A DNA stretch of 64,000 nucleotides from Shimia sp040225985. Lineage in GTDB: Bacteria; Pseudomonadota; Alphaproteobacteria; Rhodobacterales; Rhodobacteraceae. Shown here piece after piece: positions 8,157 to 15,814 of the stretch (the first letter of the stretch is position 1; every line of letters begins with the position of its first letter). The notes below the pieces were generated by a model. The model was not told the origin of the DNA, made no database searches, and saw nothing but the letters and a program-made list of their open reading frames with translations. The position numbers and the translations under genes are program-made. The stretch is from contig NZ_JBBPEU010000009.1 in NCBI RefSeq assembly GCF_040225985.1, forward strand, positions 62,001 through 126,000, written 5' to 3'.

Positions 8157-8477
8157 TCAGGTCGTGCGATAGAATTTGCGGCGCGCTTCCTGTTCGATGG
8201 CCAGTTTCATTTCGAGATCGGCGAGTTTGCGCATGATCTCTTTTTGGCGCGTTGGATCGGTTTCGGCTTTGAGGCTGTCGCGTTGTGCGTCAACGGCCTT
8301 TTTCAACTGGATTTCTCGGGGCAGAACCCCGGCCTCGGCCATGATGCCCAGACCTGCGGACATGATATCCCCGCCCGCACGTGGCGGTAGCGGGCGGCCT
8401 TGGCCCGCAAGGCCGTCAAACTGGCCTTCAGCCTTGGCCTTCTGGATCTGGTGTTCCGCGAGGTCGCGCCATTTCAT
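8157..8477 (-). CDS. DUF1992 (DnaJ-associated) family protein
   Basis: 106 residues, soluble and highly charged. The N-terminal signature WRDLAEHQIQKAKAEGQFDGL with GQGRPLPP is characteristic of DUF1992, seen alone or next to J-domains. No J-domain HPD is present here. Convergent with the usp gene and downstream of fnrL in the same direction. Function unknown. Confidence 0.87.
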   Translation of the reverse strand: MKWRDLAEHQIQKAKAEGQFDGLAGQGRPLPPRAGGDIMSAGLGIMAEAGVLPREIQLKKAVDAQRDSLKAETDPTRQKEIMRKLADLEMKLAIEQEARRKFYRTT

Positions 8478-8495
8478 GACATATCCCCCGATCCG

Positions 8496-8535
8496 CCCGT
8501 CCGGGTATTCGGGACGCGGTGAACGTCCGGACGGG
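8496..8535. repeat. Inverted repeat upstream of the DUF1992 gene
   Basis: CCCGTCCGG (8496-8504) and CCGGACGGG (8527-8535) are perfect 9-bp arms around a 22-nt spacer, just before the DUF1992 start. It may form a 5' leader hairpin. No function assigned. Confidence 0.5.
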
Positions 8536-8570
8536 GGACCTGAACCCTAAATGGGAAGCGATACGCCAAA

Positions 8571-8602
8571 AAAAAGAGGCGGGATGGCCCGCCTCTGTCT
8601 TT
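8571..8602 (-). terminator. Terminator downstream of fnrL
   Basis: GAGGCGGG (8576-8583) pairs with CCCGCCTC (8588-8595) around a 4-nt loop. An A-run on the left gives a T-run on the minus strand, 28 bp after the fnrL stop. A T-rich stretch on the right allows activity in both directions. Confidence 0.85.
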
Positions 8603-8622
8603 TTTCGCATTTGGGCGGCAGA

Positions 8623-9375
8623 TCAGGCCATGATCCCGCCATCCGAGTCATCGCCCGCTTCTTCCAGAAGGCGCGACAGGTTCGGGATGGTCACGTGGCG
8701 TTTGCCCTCAAGCTGGATAACGCCGTCCTTTTTTAGGGCGGAGATCTGCCGGCTGACCGTTTCGAGCGTGAGCCCGAGGTAATCCGCCATCGCCTCGCGG
8801 GTCAGCGGTAAATCAAATACCAGCGTGTCCTTGGTGGCGTCCAGTTTGAGTGACGCATCACGCCGTGCGATGATCGACAAGAGCGACGCGATCTTTTCGC
8901 GGGCGGTCTTGCGCCCAAGCACCAGCATCCATTCGCGAGCCGCGTCCAGCTCATCTAGCGTCATCTCGAGAAGGCGCTGCGCGATATGCGGCGTCTCCAT
9001 CATCAGCTGTTCAAACGGCTTCTTACGGAAGCAGCACATCACCAGATCGGTTGTGGCCACCACGTCATAGGCCGCACCATCGCGACCGGGCCGCCCGACG
9101 AAATCGGACGGCAGAAGCAGGCCCACCATCTGGGTGCGCCCGTCTTCCATGGTTTGTGTCAGCGTTGCGATACCGGAAACAACCGACCCGACGAAATCCA
9201 TCGGGTCCCCCGACCAGATGACAGTCTGGCCAGCTTCAAACGTACGATAATATTTAATCTGTTCCAACGCTTCCAATTCGTCCGTTTCGCACCGCGCGCA
9301 CACGGCACGATGGCGGATCGGACAGTCCACACAATCGTGTGGCGTGTTGAGCATAGGTTCTTTGAGCATATTCAT
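8623..9375 (-). CDS. fnrL: FnrL, oxygen-sensing Crp/Fnr-family regulator
   Basis: Transcription factor that binds a 4Fe-4S cluster under low oxygen and controls cbb3 oxidase and anaerobic heme synthesis genes. 250 residues: N-terminal cysteines C15, C18, C26 and C29 (HDCVDCPIRHRAVCARC), a cyclic-nucleotide-like beta roll, a dimer helix, and an HTH with LTLETVSRQISAL whose E-x-x-S-R is the FNR recognition signature for TTGAT. The first ATG (9375) is only 9 bp from an FNR box. A later ATG at 9354 would leave more room for a leader, so the start is uncertain. Divergent from hemN with a shared FNR box, implying autoregulation. Confidence 0.96.
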   Translation of the reverse strand: MNMLKEPMLNTPHDCVDCPIRHRAVCARCETDELEALEQIKYYRTFEAGQTVIWSGDPMDFVGSVVSGIATLTQTMEDGRTQMVGLLLPSDFVGRPGRDGAAYDVVATTDLVMCCFRKKPFEQLMMETPHIAQRLLEMTLDELDAAREWMLVLGRKTAREKIASLLSIIARRDASLKLDATKDTLVFDLPLTREAMADYLGLTLETVSRQISALKKDGVIQLEGKRHVTIPNLSRLLEEAGDDSDGGIMA

Positions 9376-9384
9376 TGTTCGCGC

Positions 9385-9398
9385 TTGATCTGAGTCAA
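9385..9398. promoter_or_regulatory. FNR/FnrL box between fnrL and hemN
   Basis: TTGAT-CTGA-GTCAA, identical to the box at 7133. It is centred 37 bp upstream of hemN and 17 bp upstream of the first fnrL ATG, consistent with hemN activation and fnrL self-control. Confidence 0.8.
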
Positions 9399-9428
9399 GG
9401 AGAGCCCTGACCGGATACGCATAAGCGT

Positions 9429-10790
9429 ATGCTCATGACAACGAAAACACAATTGGCAAAGCTGGGGTTATTTGACGCGAAAGTGCCGCGTTATACAAGT
9501 TACCCCACGGCACCACACTTCCATAACGATGTAACTCCTGAAATTTTCAGGAATTGGATCCATGCAATCAAAGATGATTCGCAGATATCACTTTACGTGC
9601 ACGTGCCGTTTTGCAGGCGTTTGTGCTGGTTCTGTGCCTGTCGGACGCAGGGCACGGCAACGGCCTCGCCCGTGGCGGCCTATGTCGAGACGCTCAAGGC
9701 CGAATTGCAGATCCTCAAAGCCTCGTTGCCGCAGGGTGTCACCCTGTCGCGCCTGCATTGGGGCGGCGGTACGCCGACCCTTCTTGAACCGGGCATGATG
9801 GAAGATCTGGCCGGGGCCATTTTCGATGTCGCCCCGATGGCAGCGAATGGCGAATTCTCGGTCGAGATCGACCCGTGCGAGGTTGACGACGCCCGTTTGC
9901 AGGTTCTGGCCGATGCGGGCATGAACCGCGCCTCGATCGGGGTGCAGGATTTTGATGACGAAATCCAGAAAACCATTGGCCGCATCCAGGGCTATGACAT
10001 CACCCGCGACGCGGTCGAGATGATCCGCAGTCACGGGGTGAAAAGCCTGAATGCCGATATCCTGTTCGGTCTGCCGCACCAGACCAATGCCCGCATCACC
10101 GAAAGCGTTCAGAAACTGTTGTCGCTGTCGCCCGATCGGGTTGCGCTTTATGGTTATGCACATGTGCCGTGGATGGCCAAGCGCCAGCAGATGATCCCGT
10201 CGGACGCCCTGCCCACGCCACAGGAGCGTCTCGAATTGTTCGAGACCGCGCGCAAGCTGTTCCTGTGGGACAATTACGACGAGATCGGCATCGACCATTT
10301 CGCCACCAAGGAAGACGGGCTGGCCGTGGCACAGCGCAACGGCACGCTGCGCCGCAACTTCCAGGGCTATACCGATGACACCGCCGAGGCGCTGATCGGG
10401 GTCGGGGCGTCGTCCATCTCGCGCTTTCCGCAGGGCTATGCCCAGAATGCGCCTGCAACGTCGGCCCATACCACGGCCATCCGCGCGGGTCGGTTCTCGA
10501 CCAGCCGCGGGCACGTGTTCAGCGGCGAAGACCTGCTGCGGGGCCGCATGATCGAGGCGCTTATGTGCGATTTCCGCATCGACTCGGCCGAGATCCGCGA
10601 CACGTTCGGGATTTCCGAAGCAGAGCTTCAGGATTATTACGCCCACATCATGCGTGCTTTCCCGGAAATGCTGGATCTGACGGCGGGGGGATTGTCGATC
10701 CCGGTCGCCGCGCGGCCGCTGACGCGGATGATCGCGCGGGCGTTGGATGCCTATGATCTGGACAAGGCAGGGCACAGCTCGGCGATCTGA
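9429..10790 (+). CDS. hemN: Oxygen-independent coproporphyrinogen III oxidase HemN
   Basis: Radical-SAM enzyme converting coproporphyrinogen III to protoporphyrinogen IX without oxygen in heme and tetrapyrrole synthesis. 453 residues. YTSYPTAPHF lies near the N-terminus, the radical-SAM cluster motif is C62-x3-C66-x2-C69 (FCRRLCWFCAC), and LHWGGGTPTLL follows. These separate true HemN from HemW. Divergent from fnrL with a shared FNR box. A start at the next ATG (9435) is also possible. Confidence 0.95.
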   Translation: MLMTTKTQLAKLGLFDAKVPRYTSYPTAPHFHNDVTPEIFRNWIHAIKDDSQISLYVHVPFCRRLCWFCACRTQGTATASPVAAYVETLKAELQILKASLPQGVTLSRLHWGGGTPTLLEPGMMEDLAGAIFDVAPMAANGEFSVEIDPCEVDDARLQVLADAGMNRASIGVQDFDDEIQKTIGRIQGYDITRDAVEMIRSHGVKSLNADILFGLPHQTNARITESVQKLLSLSPDRVALYGYAHVPWMAKRQQMIPSDALPTPQERLELFETARKLFLWDNYDEIGIDHFATKEDGLAVAQRNGTLRRNFQGYTDDTAEALIGVGASSISRFPQGYAQNAPATSAHTTAIRAGRFSTSRGHVFSGEDLLRGRMIEALMCDFRIDSAEIRDTFGISEAELQDYYAHIMRAFPEMLDLTAGGLSIPVAARPLTRMIARALDAYDLDKAGHSSAI

Positions 10791-10807
10791 GCCGCCCGCC
10801 ACATGAC

Positions 10808-11719
10808 ATGCGACTGGCAACGTTCAACGTGCAGAACATGCGTTTGCGCGCCGACCATCTGGACGGTGCGCGCGACCGCGACTTGCCTGATGACCTTGGG
10901 CCAGCGGCGGGCGTGCTGGATGACTATGATCGCAGGTTGACGGCTGGGGTGCTGGCGCAGGCAGACGCCGATATAGTCGCGCTGCAGGAAGTGTTCGATC
11001 AGGCCACGCTTGACCATTTTCACGACCGGTACTTGGGGCCCGCGGGTGCCACGCCCTATCCCTATCGCGAGTGCCTGCCGGGAAATGATGGGCGCGGGCT
11101 GGACGTGGCGATCCTGTCACGGATCAAACCCGTAGCCGTGATCAGCCATGCCGACCTGACGCCGCGCCGGGCGGGGCTGCCCGTGCCAGATGGGTTTGAT
11201 GCGGATGCCCCGATCTTTCGGCGCGATTGTCTTGAGGTAACGTTGCCCGCGCTGACCCTGTTCATCTGCCACTTCAAAGCCCCCTATCCCGAGACTGGCC
11301 GCACGGCACAGGTGCGCCATCTTGAGGCACTGGCCATGCGCCAGATCATTGAGGCACGGTTCGCGGATCGGGACGAGGCGCTGTGGCTGCTTCTGGGGGA
11401 TCTGAACGAAGCACGCAGGGGGCAGAACAACCTCGCACCCCTGCGTGGCAGGTTTTCGGTGGACCTGATGGCGCGGCTGCCGAAGTCGGAGCGCTGGAGC
11501 TATCACGGGGCGCAGGATGATCTTTACAGCACTCCGGACGCCGTTTTCGCCTCGCCCGCGCTGGCCGCGCGTTTTCCAGAAACCTGCCCGCGCGTGATCC
11601 GCGTCGGTATGGGGTACGAGGCCGACCGCCATGACGGGCCGCGTCTGGATACGGTGGGCACGCACCGTCCCCATGCGAGCGACCACGCGGCGGTGGTGAT
11701 TGACCTGCCGGGGCTTTAG
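10808..11719 (+). CDS. Endonuclease/exonuclease/phosphatase fold protein
   Basis: 303 residues with EEP-superfamily landmarks: RLATFNVQNM at the N-terminus (metal-binding Asn), DIVALQEVFD (catalytic Glu), LTLFICHFKAP, LLLGDLNEARR (Asp/Asn pair) and PHASDHAAVVIDL at the C-terminus (Asp-His). No signal peptide. The substrate could be a nucleic acid, phosphoinositide or other phosphodiester. It follows hemN by 17 bp and overlaps the convergent ABC gene by 4 bp. Confidence 0.88.
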   Translation: MRLATFNVQNMRLRADHLDGARDRDLPDDLGPAAGVLDDYDRRLTAGVLAQADADIVALQEVFDQATLDHFHDRYLGPAGATPYPYRECLPGNDGRGLDVAILSRIKPVAVISHADLTPRRAGLPVPDGFDADAPIFRRDCLEVTLPALTLFICHFKAPYPETGRTAQVRHLEALAMRQIIEARFADRDEALWLLLGDLNEARRGQNNLAPLRGRFSVDLMARLPKSERWSYHGAQDDLYSTPDAVFASPALAARFPETCPRVIRVGMGYEADRHDGPRLDTVGTHRPHASDHAAVVIDLPGL

Positions 11720-13314
11720 GCAGGCACCTTGATCAGGTCGGGGGCCGCCGCCAGAAGGTTGCGGGTGTATTCGGTTTGCGGATTGTCGAACAATGCCTGC
11801 GCCTCGCCCTGTTCAACCACGTCGCCCGCCTTCATCACCATGATCTTGTGACTCATCGCGCGCACCACGTGCAGGTCGTGGCTGATAAACAGGTAGGCCA
11901 GCCCGTATTTCTGTTGCAGGTTCCGCAGCAGATCAACGATTTGTACCTGCACCGTCATGTCCAGCGCCGAGGTGGGTTCGTCCAGCACCACCAGCTTGGG
12001 GCGCAGAATCATGGCGCGGGCAATGGCGATGCGCTGGCGCTGGCCGCCCGAAAATTCGTGCGGGTAGCGATCCATCGTGGCGGGATCAAGCCCGACCTCT
12101 TCCATCACCTCGGCCACCAGATCGCGCTCGCCGCGCCCGTCAGGGTTGCCATGCACGCCCAGCCCCTCGGCGATGATCTGTTCACAGGTCATGCGCGGGG
12201 ACAGGCTGCCGAACGGGTCCTGAAACACGATCTGCATGTCTTTGCGCAGGTCCCGCAGTTCCTTGGTTGACCATTTGCGCACATCGCGGTTGTCGAAGGT
12301 GATCCCGCCTTCCGAGGAAATCAGCCGCATGATTGCCAGTGCCAGCGTCGTCTTGCCCGAGCCGGATTCCCCGACGATGCCCAGGGTTTCGCCTGCACGG
12401 ACCGAGATCGTGGCATCGTTCACGGCCTTCACGTGGCCCACCGTCTTGCGGAAGAACCCGCGCTGGATCGGGAACCAGACCTTGAGATTTTCCGTTTCCG
12501 CCATGACAGGCGCATCCGGTGCCACCGGATCCGGCGCCCCGGCGGCGCGCGCACTAAGCAGGGTTTTAGTATAGGGGTGGCGCGGATTGCCAAAAATTTC
12601 GTCCACGGGGCCGGCCTCGACGATCTCGCCGCCCTTCATCACGCAGACCTTGTCGGCGATGCGTTTCACGATGCCAAGGTCGTGGGTGATGAACAAAAGG
12701 CCCATGTCCTCGGTTTTCTTGAGCTCGGCCAGGAGGTCAAGGATCTGCGCCTGAATGGTCACGTCCAGAGCCGTGGTCGGTTCGTCGGCGATGAGGATGT
12801 CGGGCTTGTTGGCAAGGGCCATTGCGATCATCACGCGCTGACGCTGGCCGCCGGACAATTGGTGCGGATAGGCGCCAAGGCGGCTTTCGGCGTCGCGGAT
12901 TCCGACCTTCTCCAAAAGCTCGATGATACGGGTCCGCGCGGCGTCCCCCGCGATGCCCTGATGCAAGGCCAGCGATTCCGCCAGTTGCTTTTCCAACGTG
13001 TGCAACGGGTTGAGCGAGGTCATCGGTTCCTGGAAGATGAACGAGATGTCGTTGCCGCGCACCTTGCGCAGCAGGCGTTCATTGGCCCCGACCATATCCT
13101 GCCCGTCATAGGTGACGCTGCCCGAAATCTCGGCACTGGGCGGCAGAAGCGACACGGTTGACAGGGCAGTGACAGATTTGCCCGACCCGGATTCCCCGAC
13201 AAGCGCCACGGTTTCGCCCCTGTCGACGGTGAAAGACACGCCCCTGACCGCTTCGACCGAGGTGCCGTCCTGGCGGAAGGCGACGCGCAGATCCCTGACT
13301 TCAAGAAGGCTCAT
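11716..13314 (-). CDS. yejF: Dipeptide/peptide ABC importer ATPase, fused tandem domains (YejF)
   Basis: 532-residue ATPase carrying two complete ABC domains. The first has Walker A GESGSGKSVTAL, signature LSGGQRQRVMIAMAL and Walker B ILIADEPTTALD. The second has GESGSGKTTLAL, FSGGQRQRIAIARAM and LVVLDEPTSALD. It energises the YejB/YejE permease. I chose ATG 13314 (MSLLEVRDLRVAF) over an upstream start. It overlaps the preceding small membrane protein by 4 bp (ATGA), so it is probably translationally coupled. Last gene of the yej operon. Confidence 0.94.
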   Translation of the reverse strand: MSLLEVRDLRVAFRQDGTSVEAVRGVSFTVDRGETVALVGESGSGKSVTALSTVSLLPPSAEISGSVTYDGQDMVGANERLLRKVRGNDISFIFQEPMTSLNPLHTLEKQLAESLALHQGIAGDAARTRIIELLEKVGIRDAESRLGAYPHQLSGGQRQRVMIAMALANKPDILIADEPTTALDVTIQAQILDLLAELKKTEDMGLLFITHDLGIVKRIADKVCVMKGGEIVEAGPVDEIFGNPRHPYTKTLLSARAAGAPDPVAPDAPVMAETENLKVWFPIQRGFFRKTVGHVKAVNDATISVRAGETLGIVGESGSGKTTLALAIMRLISSEGGITFDNRDVRKWSTKELRDLRKDMQIVFQDPFGSLSPRMTCEQIIAEGLGVHGNPDGRGERDLVAEVMEEVGLDPATMDRYPHEFSGGQRQRIAIARAMILRPKLVVLDEPTSALDMTVQVQIVDLLRNLQQKYGLAYLFISHDLHVVRAMSHKIMVMKAGDVVEQGEAQALFDNPQTEYTRNLLAAAPDLIKVPA

Positions 13315-13598
13315 GACTGCACCATCGTGTTCATTGCATAGATCGCCCATCCCATCGCCCCGAACACGAAACCCAGACCGCCCCAGCCCGGCGTGCGGTG
13401 GCGGGCGCGCAGCGTGACCGCATAGAGCACCGAGGCCAGCGGCACGGCCATGGCAAGGGCAAAGCGGGCCATGCCGGACGACGCGATCAGCATCTCAACC
13501 GTTCCCCAGACAAGGGCAATCCCGGTTACAAGGGCGGCGGTATTGAACAGGCCGTTCAACTGACAGTGCCATTTGCTCTCGCAGGCGGGGGTCGTCAT
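13311..13598 (-). CDS. Small membrane protein inserted in the yej operon
   Basis: 95 residues beginning MTTPACESKWHCQLNGLF, with about three hydrophobic helices. It is joined to yejE upstream and yejF downstream by 4-bp stop/start overlaps, so it is a real member of the operon. No family recognised. E. coli yejABEF has no such gene. It may be an accessory to the peptide importer. Confidence 0.8.
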   Translation of the reverse strand: MTTPACESKWHCQLNGLFNTAALVTGIALVWGTVEMLIASSGMARFALAMAVPLASVLYAVTLRARHRTPGWGGLGFVFGAMGWAIYAMNTMVQS

Positions 13599-14701
13599 GA
13601 AAAGGTCTTTCTGGGATCAAACGCATCGCGCACGCCTTCAAAGATGAAGACCAGCAGCGACAGCATGATGGCAAAGGTGAAGAAGGCGGTGAAGGCCAGC
13701 CAAGGGGCCTGAAGGTTCTGTTTCGCCTGAAGCGTCAACTCGCCCAGCGATGGCGCGGTCGAGGGCAGGCCGAACCCGAGGAAATCGAGACCGGCCAGGG
13801 TCGAAATCGTGCCGGTGACAATAAAGGGCAGCATGGTCACAGTCGCCACCATCGCGTTGGGCAGCATATGGCGGAACATGATGACGCGGTTGCTAACGCC
13901 CAATGCCTTGGCCGCGCGCACATATTCAAGGTTGCGGGCACGCAGGAATTCGGCCCGCACGACCCCCACCAGCGCCGTCCAGCCGAACAGGACCGTGAGA
14001 AACACCAAGAGCCAGAAACTTCGTCCGAGGATCGCAAACAGGATGATGATGATGTAAAGGCTGGGCGTCGAACTCCAGATTTCGATCACGCGCTGGAAGA
14101 TCAGGTCGATCCAGCCCCCAAAATAGCCCTGGATCGCGCCTGCAATGATGCCGATGATGCTGGCCAGCGTGGTCACGATCAGGGTGAAGAAAATCGACAG
14201 GCGGAAGCCATAGATCACCCGCGCCAGCACATCACGTTTGCGGTCATCTGTCCCCAAAAGGTTGTGGCCGTTCGGCGGCAGCGGCGCCGCACCGGGGCGG
14301 TCGACGGGCGTATCATAGGAATAAGGGATCGGCGGCCAGATCGCCCAGCCCTTGTCGAACCCGTCCTCGGCATAGGTGCCGGCGTTGACCTCGGACAGGA
14401 TGTCCTCGGGTTCGTCAAAACAGAAATCCACCCCGCCCGTGGCGATCAGGCATTGCACGACGGGGTCTTTATAGTCCGCCTCAGTCTTGAAATCGCCGCC
14501 AAAGGTGGTTTCGGGATAGAACTTGGCAATCGGGACATAAAGATCACCGCGAAAGCTGACCAGGATCGGTTTGTCATTGGCCAGCACTTCGGCAAACAAG
14601 GTCACGAAGAAGGCGATCGAGAAAATGATCAGCGACCAGAAGGCGCGGCGGTTGCGCTTGAAGTTGCGCCAGCGGCGTTGGTTGAGCGGGGACAGCGCCA
14701 T
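13595..14701 (-). CDS. yejE: Peptide ABC importer permease YejE
   Basis: 368-residue inner-membrane permease, second of the YejB/YejE pair. N-terminal RRWRNFKRNRRAFWSL precedes the first helix. A large periplasmic insertion before the core (DFCFDEPEDILSEVN, WPPIPYSYDTP) and HNLLGTDDRKRDVLARVIYG are typical of YejE. The EAA-type cytoplasmic loop is EYVRAAKALGVSNRVIMFRH. It overlaps yejB and the small membrane gene at its ends. Confidence 0.94.
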   Translation of the reverse strand: MALSPLNQRRWRNFKRNRRAFWSLIIFSIAFFVTLFAEVLANDKPILVSFRGDLYVPIAKFYPETTFGGDFKTEADYKDPVVQCLIATGGVDFCFDEPEDILSEVNAGTYAEDGFDKGWAIWPPIPYSYDTPVDRPGAAPLPPNGHNLLGTDDRKRDVLARVIYGFRLSIFFTLIVTTLASIIGIIAGAIQGYFGGWIDLIFQRVIEIWSSTPSLYIIIILFAILGRSFWLLVFLTVLFGWTALVGVVRAEFLRARNLEYVRAAKALGVSNRVIMFRHMLPNAMVATVTMLPFIVTGTISTLAGLDFLGFGLPSTAPSLGELTLQAKQNLQAPWLAFTAFFTFAIMLSLLVFIFEGVRDAFDPRKTFS

Positions 14702-15807
14702 CAGCCTTCCCTCTTCTCAAAATCGATGCGCGGATCGACCAGCACATAGACAACGTCTGTCAGAATGCCGACCACCAGGCCGATCAGGCCAAAGATGAAC
14801 AACGTGCCAAAGATCACCGGATAATCGCGCGCGACGGCGGCCTCGAACCCGAGCCGGCCCAGACCGTCGAGCGAGAAGATGGTCTCGATAATCAACGACC
14901 CGCCAAAGAACACGCCGATGAACACCGCCGGAAAGCCCGCAATCACGATCAGCATGGCGTTGCGGAAGACATGCCCATAAAGAACCCGGCTTTCGGTCAG
15001 GCCCTTGGCGCGGGCGGTCATGACATAGTGTTTCTTGATCTCGTCCAGAAACGAGTTCTTGGTCAGCAGCGTCAGCGTGGCAAAGGCCGCGATGGTCGAG
15101 GCGATAACCGGCAGCGTGATGTGCCAGAAATAGTCCAGCACCTTGCCGATCATGGTGAGGTCTTCGAAATTGTCCGAGGTCAGACCGCGCAGCGGAAAGA
15201 TTTTCCAGTAAGACCCGCCCGCGAACAGCACCAGAAGCAGGATTGCGAACAGGAAACCGGGGATCGCGTAGGCGACGATGATCGCGCCCGACGTCCATGT
15301 GTCGAACGGTGTGCCGTCACGAACGGCCTTGCGAATGCCCAGCGGAATCGACACCAGATAGGCGATCAGCGTGGACCACAGGCCCAGCGTGATCGATACC
15401 GGCATTTTCTCAAGCACCAGATCGGTCACGGAAATCTTGCGAAAGTAGCTCTCGCCGAAATCCAGCGTGAGGTAATTGCCCATCATGGTCAGGAACCGTT
15501 CCAGCGGCGGCTTGTCGAACCCGAATTCCTTTTCAAGCTGGGCGATGAATTCCGGCGGAAGGCCCTGTGCACCCGCATATTTGCTGCTGCCAGCCGCGCT
15601 TCCGGCGAAATCCTCGGTCTGGAGATTGCCCGCATCCTGTCCGCCCCCGGCAAAGCCTTCGAACACGTCGCCCTGCCCTTGGATCTGGGCAATGACCTGT
15701 TCGACCGGCCCGCCTGGCACGAATTGGACGAGGGTAAAGTTGATGATCATGATCCCGAGCAGCGTCGGAATGATCAGCAACAGTCTTCGGAGAATATAGG
15801 CGCCCAT
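14701..15807 (-). CDS. yejB: Peptide ABC importer permease YejB
   Basis: 368-residue permease with N-terminal YILRRLLLIIPTLLGIMIINF (OppB-like start), GGPVEQVIAQI and an EAA loop HYVMTARAKGLTESRVLYGH. The Yej systems import oligopeptides, and in enterobacteria also microcin C. The start is 8 bp after the yejA stop, and the stop overlaps the yejE start by one base. Confidence 0.95.
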   Translation of the reverse strand: MGAYILRRLLLIIPTLLGIMIINFTLVQFVPGGPVEQVIAQIQGQGDVFEGFAGGGQDAGNLQTEDFAGSAAGSSKYAGAQGLPPEFIAQLEKEFGFDKPPLERFLTMMGNYLTLDFGESYFRKISVTDLVLEKMPVSITLGLWSTLIAYLVSIPLGIRKAVRDGTPFDTWTSGAIIVAYAIPGFLFAILLLVLFAGGSYWKIFPLRGLTSDNFEDLTMIGKVLDYFWHITLPVIASTIAAFATLTLLTKNSFLDEIKKHYVMTARAKGLTESRVLYGHVFRNAMLIVIAGFPAVFIGVFFGGSLIIETIFSLDGLGRLGFEAAVARDYPVIFGTLFIFGLIGLVVGILTDVVYVLVDPRIDFEKREG

Positions 15808-15814
15808 GCAGCGT

